Shown: piece after piece, positions 57,205-64,000 of the stretch
How positions within the stretch are numbered: position 1 is the stretch's first letter
How the letters are laid out: every line of letters begins with the position of its first letter
Assembly (NCBI GenBank): GCA_900312665.1
Contig: ONZQ02000001.1
Coordinates: forward strand, 3,650,094 to 3,714,093
Length of the DNA: 64,000 bases
DNA from: Cephalotrichum gorgonifer
Taxonomy: Eukaryota; Ascomycota; Sordariomycetes; Microascales; Microascaceae
Reading direction: 5' to 3'
Position numbers and translations under genes: made by a program
The notes under the pieces: generated by a model
The model's database searches: none
What the model was told of the DNA's origin: nothing
What the model saw: the letters and a program-made list of their open reading frames with translations, nothing else

Positions 57205-57705
57205 TCAGGGCCTCAGTAACCCCCCCGGGGCCCCCTCGGGCCCCGCCCCCCTCTCCCTCTGCTTCTCATATCTCTCCCACTCCCTCCAGAAGAAAACCCC
57301 CATGTCGAACACGTACCCGCACACGTCCCTCACGAGCGCGACGGTCCCCTCGATCCCCTTGTCATAGAACACGGCCGCGACGCCGACGACGAACGCCCAG
57401 AACATGAGCTGGAACAGCAGGCGCGTGAAGAAGGTCAGCGCGCGGTTCACCAGCCTCACGACGAACAGGCTCGCCACCAGCGCGAGCGCAAACAGCACCG
57501 GCGCCGGCAGCGGCGCGAGGAGGGACACGAGCCCCGTGGAGGCCTGCGCCAGGGCGTCGAGATACATCGTGGTCGTCGACTCGGTGGGGCGGAGCTGGGC
57601 GAGGTACCGGTTGAGGTCAGTGAGTGTAGGAGTCGTGGTGGTGGTGGAGCGGTCGTTGGAGCCGGGGAGGATGTTGAGGAGGTCGAGGAAGCTAGGCAGG
57701 TTCAT
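57205..57705 (-). CDS. APQ12: Apq12-family nuclear envelope/ER membrane protein
   Basis: A single exon of 166 residues. A polar N terminus leads to two adjacent membrane segments, APVLFALALVASLFVVRLVNRA and LLFQLMFWAFVVGVAAVFY, then DVCGYVFDMGVFFWREWERYEKQ, matching the fungal Apq12 layout (two close helices with a short lumenal turn and an amphipathic stretch). Apq12 affects nuclear pore assembly and membrane lipid balance at the nuclear envelope. The C terminus is Gly/Pro-rich. Assignment rests on topology, length and the conserved post-TM segment. Confidence 0.8.
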   Translation of the reverse strand: MNLPSFLDLLNILPGSNDRSTTTTTPTLTDLNRYLAQLRPTESTTTMYLDALAQASTGLVSLLAPLPAPVLFALALVASLFVVRLVNRALTFFTRLLFQLMFWAFVVGVAAVFYDKGIEGTVALVRDVCGYVFDMGVFFWREWERYEKQRERGAGPEGAPGGLLRP

Positions 57706-59217
57706 GGCCGTGGGGGGCGTGGCAAGCTGCTGCCCCTATCTCCTTTTTATATAGAAAAAGGGGCAAGAGTAAGGAAGAAAAAACACTGGGTGGATTGCTT
57801 TGCCAAGGGGCGAAAATTGTTGGGCGCGCGTCGCGTTCTTTCGGTTGCCAGCCGGCTGTAGCTGGTCTCTTTCTGCGTTCAGGCGGAGCCGAAGGGCTGA
57901 AGATAAGAAAGGGTCGCGCGGACAAGGCGGATGCGTAGCTGTGGTGGGGGGGCTGAAAGATGGAGAGAGGCTTAATCGTGGGTTTCTGGCTTGGTGGTTT
58001 TGAGATGTGACGTGGTACTTGTCGATTTCCCCATGCTCTTCTCTGCCAGTCACTTGTGACAGTCGTGGGATGCCGAGCCGTGCTATGTGGCTGCTTGTTT
58101 GCCCCACCTGGCATCTAATATACTCGCCCCAGCTCAAACTGTTGTTGCTCCTGCCCAATTCTTGGCTTCTGACTCAGCCTACACACCGCGACAGCATGAT
58201 GGATATGTATTAATAGGTGACAACAGATGGACAGATGACAGCTGTCTCTGGTTTTTGGTCTGGTTCAAAGACTGCTTTGGAACCAGCGAATGTGAATCAA
58301 TGAAGGACTTTCTGCCATTTATCATCTTGTCATGTATCTTACTATTGAAAATAATCCCCTGAGTACATATATTACCCATCAAAATCTTGATCACGACCCC
58401 TACAAAAATACAAGTATAATACGACCGAACGGAATGAGGATGGCGATATAAATATCCCGGGCAACATGGAGAGCCAAATACGAGAGGCCGCGAGCGTCAC
58501 ACCACAAATACTAGACTCATGAATCAAGATCAATCGAGGAAGCGTACAATTATCGCGCCATCTAGGACGGCCTTGCCCAGACTCGCCCCAGCCTATGCAA
58601 TGCCACAACCTCCCACAGACCATCACCACCACTACTACAACAGGCCCCCTTTCCCACGTAGCTACTCTCCCCTCCTCCGGACGACCACTCTCTGAGGCCA
58701 CGACCCATGTCCCGGCCGGATTAACATTCAACGTGGCAAACCGCATAGGTATCACAGCCCAAAACAAAAAGAAAACAAAAAAACGACAAGGAAAAGCGAA
58801 TGAGCGAAACACGCCGCAAACGAAAGAGGTGCCAGAACCAGAGCCGGCGTCTAAAATATACAAGAGAATGCACGGATAAAGAAAAGAAATTGGACCTCGA
58901 AGCAAGAGGCAAGGGTGATTAAGGACAGTCGAGAAATGCTGGGATGGGTTGGAAAACGATAAGTGACCGAATAGATGAGTCCAGGTACCTGGCTTTGTCG
59001 ACTGTGTCAACCATGACCATGGCTAGCCAAGGGTGGCGGCGGTTGGTGTAGAGATCGATATATGTGTTAAGATGCAAAGGCTTTTTGAGTAGATTATGCG
59101 CCGCGTTGGAACCGACCGAATAGATTGTTGAAACATGCGCTACTGCAACGACAAAGCAAGATAGATTTGCTCCTCGGGTGGAGTGTGAGGCAAGAAGATG
59201 TGTGTGCGACAACTCCT
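57706..59217. other. 1.5-kb intergenic, promoter of APQ12 and 3' side of kelch gene
   Basis: A minus-strand frame of 212 codons (58372-59010) is open here but has no domain, no family pattern and lies in the likely 3' UTR of the kelch gene, so I do not call it. Otherwise nothing is seen. Confidence 0.5.
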
Positions 59218-61470
59218 TCACCTGGCGTTCGCCGCCAGGTTGAGCCAGCTCATGTCAGTCGACGTCTTCGCTGTGGCGAGTGGAGGTTGCTTGCTGACCC
59301 CGAGATGGGGGTCTGCCGCGGTTGAGCTGGGATCGAGTGAGGAGGGTTGCGGCTGGCCATATGCCGAGGAGCGCGCTCGGTCGCTTCCCCAAGGCTTCTT
59401 CGTCTGTGTCTGTGGCCACATCTCGACGATGCTCTCCGGAATCCCGCTAGAATACCCCGACGATGCTTGCGAGACCGGGCGTTCAATCTTACCCGCCACG
59501 CCCTCCATGCGAGGAGGGTATTGTGCCACTGTAGGGCTCCCCGAGTTGACCCTGTTGAGTTCCGGTCGGCCTTCGAACGGCTCTACATACAACGCAGGGA
59601 CAGTGGCCGAATCCTGCGTGACTCGGTTCATAGGGGTACCTGAGTACCTCGAGCTCTGGTCCGACCCTCGCTTCCCGTTGCCGAATCCTAGAATGTTAAG
59701 AGCGCTCCCGCCAGACCAGTATCGGTTCCATCCAGAGCTTCTGCGCTCGGCAGGGTCGGAGGAGCCGCCGGCAGCGGCTCCGCGCGAGGACGGGACTCCC
59801 AGAGTCGCGCTGCCGCGGGGGGGTCGCGGGGGAGCAGGGCCGGTGAGGCTCGGGCCGAAGATGGTAACGCGGTCGCCAGCTTCCAGCTCCTTGTCAGAGG
59901 GCTGTCGTGGGGTGAACCCGCCCAGTTGTGGTTGTGGGATGGGTTTGCTGATGGTGCTTTTGAATTCTCTGTTGAACACGCTGCTCATTGAGCTTCGGTT
60001 CGTCCCATTGCTAGGGTGCCTGCCAAGGCTCTTGTTATTTTGGGCATTGGTCTTGCCCATAAGAATTGCCACAGACGAATACGAGTCGGTGGAGTGCTGC
60101 GGGTAGTGTCCTTGGAAGTTGCCTCTCGAGGCACCTGGTCGCACTTGAGGCGTCATTCCCATCGAACCCTTCTCGATGCTCGACGCCCCGTCGCTCCGAA
60201 GTTTCTTGTTCTTACCGCGTCGCACACAGAACAGAATCAGGCCCAACAACACCATAAGACCGAGAATAGACCCTAGCACGATGCCGAGAATGGTATTGGA
60301 GGACAAGCCGCTGCCACTGTCGTCGTCGGAGCTACCAGCCGCAATTCCGGAAGGGGATGATGCGGTCGCCGACGAGGTCGAGGTCGAAGTTGCGGTAGAC
60401 GTACTACTCGATACGGTGCTAGAAGCTGACAGGCCACCGAGCCTTTCCTGCTCAAACGCGAGCGAGGGGTCGAGCCACTTGTTTTCGCGGGGGTCGAACA
60501 TGTCAAGAGTATTGTCCTTGCTTCCACCAACGAAAACAACCGTTCCGCTGGCGCTCTGGGCCGCGGCGTAGTTGCCCCTTGCCTCTTTCGGGGCGAGCGT
60601 ATTGTCGTACTTGGGCCAGTCGTCGAGAGTTAGTGGCTGGGTATTCGTATCGGTATCGGTATCGGACTGACGGGTTATTAGGCCAACGTCATGTCTCGCG
60701 GCTACAACTGGCGACCACTGAATCGGCTTTCCATCACCGTCGAATAGCGGGACGCGGCGAACCTCAATCGGAGTCTTGGTCATGTCGAATGTGTATAGAC
60801 TCTTGCTCCCGTCGTCGCCATCCATAACGACACCCTTGGTGAATGTGCTGTCCCTGGGAATTGGTTCGGCCATAGTGGCACCGGACTCTGACCATGTCTT
60901 GGTGCTGGCGTCGAACAACAATACACGCCTGTCCTCAGTACCCCCACCAACCACCATTGCCTGCGAATCAGACCAGGGCAGGATCAGAGGTGATTTGGCT
61001 AGTAGCCCCCCCGAGGGCAAGGACTCGAACTCGAAGGGAGCCTTTGCGTGGATAAGAAAAGTCTCAGGGGAAGGCCCCTGAGCGCCATTGAGGTTGCCGG
61101 AGTAAACGAGGATGGAATCAGTACTGTTGATATATGTGGCCCCATGCCCCTGGCGGCCCTTCATCTGAACGGGGTCCGCATTGACCAGCTCCCACTTTCC
61201 CGTAGAGTATGTAAATTTCTGGATGCCGAGGTATTCATCATTGGCGGCGACTCCGCCAACAATGTAGAGGCCGGCGTCATTCGGGTCCTTGGGCGTCGAC
61301 CCGACACATACGCCTCCGGTGACGGGCACCCCCCCACTCAGTTTCTCCCATTCCGCGTTCGGCTTTAGCTCGAGTCGGAGTAACCCGGTTGACGAGTAGG
61401 TGTACAAAATATTGCCGTGTACAACGGCGCACACATCGTCCAGCGGGACTGGAGGTTTCGGGACCGTCAT
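59218..61470 (-). CDS. Kelch-repeat single-pass membrane protein (fungal)
   Basis: About 750 residues from ATG 61470 (MTVPKPPVPLDDVCAVVHGN). Residues 1-370 hold kelch-like blades: LYIVGGVAANDEYLGIQKFTY, SILVYSGNLNGAQ, AMVVGGGTEDRRVLLFD and TVVFVGGSKDNTLDMFDP. A Ser/Thr-rich stalk follows, then one membrane helix, TILGIVLGSILGLMVLLGLILFC, with a positive stop-transfer RRGKNKK, and a long Ser/Pro-rich cytosolic tail to NLAANAR. The layout is that of fungal surface kelch/galactose-oxidase-like type I proteins. Oddly, no signal peptide is visible: the frame is open upstream of 61470 but has no ATG, so a short upstream exon may be missing from this model. DTDTDTNT is coded by a TATCGG-type microsatellite. 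Confidence 0.78.
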   Translation of the reverse strand: MTVPKPPVPLDDVCAVVHGNILYTYSSTGLLRLELKPNAEWEKLSGGVPVTGGVCVGSTPKDPNDAGLYIVGGVAANDEYLGIQKFTYSTGKWELVNADPVQMKGRQGHGATYINSTDSILVYSGNLNGAQGPSPETFLIHAKAPFEFESLPSGGLLAKSPLILPWSDSQAMVVGGGTEDRRVLLFDASTKTWSESGATMAEPIPRDSTFTKGVVMDGDDGSKSLYTFDMTKTPIEVRRVPLFDGDGKPIQWSPVVAARHDVGLITRQSDTDTDTNTQPLTLDDWPKYDNTLAPKEARGNYAAAQSASGTVVFVGGSKDNTLDMFDPRENKWLDPSLAFEQERLGGLSASSTVSSSTSTATSTSTSSATASSPSGIAAGSSDDDSGSGLSSNTILGIVLGSILGLMVLLGLILFCVRRGKNKKLRSDGASSIEKGSMGMTPQVRPGASRGNFQGHYPQHSTDSYSSVAILMGKTNAQNNKSLGRHPSNGTNRSSMSSVFNREFKSTISKPIPQPQLGGFTPRQPSDKELEAGDRVTIFGPSLTGPAPPRPPRGSATLGVPSSRGAAAGGSSDPAERRSSGWNRYWSGGSALNILGFGNGKRGSDQSSRYSGTPMNRVTQDSATVPALYVEPFEGRPELNRVNSGSPTVAQYPPRMEGVAGKIERPVSQASSGYSSGIPESIVEMWPQTQTKKPWGSDRARSSAYGQPQPSSLDPSSTAADPHLGVSKQPPLATAKTSTDMSWLNLAANAR

Positions 61471-64000
61471 CTCGCGGGCAAAAGTAGATATCTCGGCGCT
61501 ATGGATTCGGCGGCGTAAATTCAATCATAAGTCGAAAATATTGCCGCGATATCAATGTCGTCGAGTCACTGCATGACGTGAAGTTCGGATCATCCAAGGA
61601 AAGCGTCGATCCGTCGTGTATGGGGCTTGCCCAGTAATCGTTTATGGAGCGCCTCCGGCTCGGGGAACTCGCGTGCGGGCTATGCTGTTTTCGCTCCGGC
61701 TCCTGGGGAGGAGTAATATCGCTCTTCGGGTGGGAGTTGTAAAGTGAAGGTCGACAGTCCAGGCTGCGTCGCTATTGAAGAAGAAAACAACGCTTCGAGA
61801 TCGGAAAACACCACCACCTGCTCTGCCACTCTTGTTAGAGGATCTCCAAAACAATGTTTGCCCCCAGCGGATGTTTATCTTGATCGTGTGTGGTGAGCTG
61901 TTCAGAACCTGAGGGCCTATGTGTCGCAGATCCTGTGGTCGGGAGGGGAACGGGCGGAGAGGGTCGCTGTCTCGTACCGTCTGTCTCGTGTCACCAGACA
62001 CTCGGTCGCAAACCGAAAAAACCGTTGGTGATTCAAAGAGGAGCTGAGAAGGAGCGTTGGGTCGGGTCGACCACACTGTATTCTGGCCCCTTCACGATCG
62101 CGTCACGGCTCGCAAAACAAGAGAAAGCAAAAAGGAAAGACTGTTCGTGGATGTGGTCGGAAGGGAGGGAAGAGGAAGGGGATGGATGGTGCGGGACCAC
62201 TGGGCAGGTGAGGGAGAACGGAGGGCGCAGCGGAGGGACTGTGCTCCCAAAGAGCCCAGGATTTTGCTTGGTAGCCAAGTGCGGGAGGAAATGAGAGTCG
62301 TGGGACAGTACAAGGAACACACCACCACTTCTGGAGATGTGACCTAGGATTGTGAGGTTGGTTAACAGGGGGGCCGGGGAGGGAGGGGGCCAAGAGGCCC
62401 TGGCTCATGCAAGGCACGTACGGAAGCGGCAACAGTAGATTGGTGGATATCCATGGTGGATTGGTCTCGTATCCCTTTCCCCCTGGGGCGGTGGTGAGGA
62501 GACTAACCGCAAGCCACCAGGAACAAGGGACAAGTCTATCCTGGACCACTAGGAGCAATCAGGACTGGTTGCGGTATTAGCCAATGAGGACCGTTAGGCT
62601 CTAGAAGCAAGGGTCCAAGCATCGAATTTCAGCTCCACATTAAGGTACCCGTATCCACACTGTACATGTGCTACCACAGACCCAAAGAGTAAATTTCCTC
62701 CCATTCAAGTATCTGTACCTCGATACGTCCCTTTTGGGTTGTATTCGTGTCAGGACAGAAATGAGATGTTGAAAAGGGGTATGTTGCACCAAGCCATAGT
62801 CCTCGGAAGGAGCTTCCAGACTTCGACCGCTCCCTCCACTCCCCCGTTGCACCCCCTCACAAATGGTCCCCGCACCCCTCTTTACCTCGAGAGAAATGCT
62901 GTAGGAACGTGTTCGACGTTACGCACGCACAAATATAAGCTTCACCAGACGGTGAGACGTTCGCGGATCTAGTATTATCGACGTTGCTCGTGTAATGCCA
63001 TTCGTAGGAAGCCGTTTTTTTTCTCAACTTGGCAGCCGTTGTGGAAGCGCTGTGTAGATCATGTCGATCTGTGCAATCTCACCGAATGGGATCCTAGTTA
63101 GTCGCTCCCCATTCTTGTGTGGGTATGCTTGTACTCGTAAACACGCCATTCTAGTATGGAGAAGACCCAGTGATCTCACACCCCCTGGTCTCCTTTACGA
63201 GCACTTAATACGAGGACCGACAAGCACTCTTAGCGAGGCCCAATGTTGTCAGCCACCCACCCCAGTCGCACAGAGTCGAGGATCTCACTCCCATATTATT
63301 ACCAGTCGTCCGGGTTAATGCCCGGCGATACTACTCCTCAATGGTAAGTACTTTATACCATAGCACGAGCTATAGACTCAAATCCGGGGTAGCGAGCATT
63401 AAGACCAATGACGACGACAAGTTCGCCCTAGTGCTTTCATCTCGACGCATAAAATTCCAGGAACGAACTGGAAGGTGCCACGGGAGGACCCACAAACCGC
63501 ACCCACCATGCCATACTACTCGTACGAGTACTCGTTCTCGAGTGTGTACTACTTGTACCCAGGTGAGAGAGAGCCAATCCATCCAGGCTCTCTCGTCCTC
63601 TCCATTGTCGTTCCAGTCTCCCTTTTCATCCTACCTCACCTTCAAGCCTCGGAAAGAGCGGGGCCTTCCTCTATCGCACGGCTCTCCGCAATGATGACAT
63701 AGGTATGGATACTTCAGGCTGGGTGGTTTGCCAGGTTGATGAATAGGTAGAAGTACACGAAATTGTGGCCGCTCTGAAACACGCTAACACCCTTACCTGC
63801 ATTCCCCAACAGGGCGCTTCCTGGCATTGTTGCACTCGCTCCACTGCCCGTGTCTTCAAGTAGGATCCTGTGGGCGGCGCCGTACACGAGGGGGGAGAAG
63901 GTCGGTCCCGCTTCGAGAGCAATCGGGCGCGATTAAAGAGCCAGTGGCATGATTGCGCCTACAAAAAGCGCAGGTGTTACAAGAGCTGGGAGCCTGACCA
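61471..64000. other. 2.5-kb region at the right edge, no gene supported
   Basis: It starts with the kelch gene's promoter/5' leader. Short frames have no domain. The palindrome TACTCGTACGAGTA occurs at 63517-63530 (containing GTACGAGTAC at 63522-63531), with TACTCGTAAAC at about 63131. Confidence 0.5.
63517..63531. repeat. 14-bp perfect palindrome TACTCGTACGAGTA
   Basis: Overlapping CTCGTACGAG and GTACGAGTAC make a self-complementary 14-mer, extended on the right by another ACTCGT. Confidence 0.95.

Noticed and set aside
58372..59010. A 212-codon minus-strand frame downstream of the kelch stop
   Set aside because: No domain or family pattern, mixed codon use, and it lies where the kelch 3' UTR should be.

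Overview
The window is nuclear DNA of a filamentous ascomycete (Pezizomycotina), most likely a Sordariomycete. The evidence is a dense set of conserved eukaryotic housekeeping genes, short GT-AG introns (57 to about 210 nt) with CTAAC/CTGAC-type branch sites just before the acceptor, strongly C/G-ending codons, and fungus-specific proteins (a FlbA/Sst2-type RGS protein, a DUF7053 protein, a fungal kelch membrane protein). No bacterial, organellar or viral genes, no recognisable transposase or reverse transcriptase, and no tRNA or rRNA were found. Species cannot be named from the sequence alone.

Layout. 0-19 kb is gene-rich: a small two-exon gene at the left edge; a DJ-1/PfpI protein; mitochondrial ribosomal protein uL23m; a METTL4-like MT-A70 methyltransferase (minus); a Leu5-type mitochondrial CoA carrier; a PHD-finger ORC4; HGH1 (minus) head-to-head with bystin/ENP1; an uncharacterised multi-exon gene; CDC73. 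From 18.9 to 29.5 kb is a 10.6-kb gene desert full of short GTAC-centred palindromes. It ends at a flbA-type RGS gene, followed by a convergent DUF7053 gene and a large OSCA/TMEM63-type channel (both minus). 42-48 kb is more accessory: two FAD-dependent monooxygenases facing each other around a small CYSTM protein and an alpha/beta-hydrolase relic. After that come a secreted Cys-rich two-module protein, RIB7, methionine aminopeptidase 2 (minus), GPN3, APQ12 (minus) and a kelch-repeat membrane protein (minus). The last 2.5 kb has no supportable gene.

Functional themes. Many genes serve ribosome production and translation: uL23m, ENP1 (40S biogenesis), HGH1 (eEF2 folding) and MAP2 (nascent-chain processing). 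Others serve the nucleus and chromatin: ORC4, CDC73 (Paf1 complex), GPN3 (RNA polymerase II assembly/import), APQ12 and the METTL4-like enzyme. Exon joins were worked out by hand from splice signals, phase and family expectation, and are given per gene.

Most unusual signal: a palindromic family built on GTACTCGTAC/GTACGAGTAC. I count ten exact copies in 64 kb where about 0.12 are expected for a random 10-mer on both strands, all outside genes, plus a sister form GTACTTGTAC/GTACAAGTAC that differs by a CpG-to-TpG change. Several copies form tight inverted repeats. I could not assign them to a known element.
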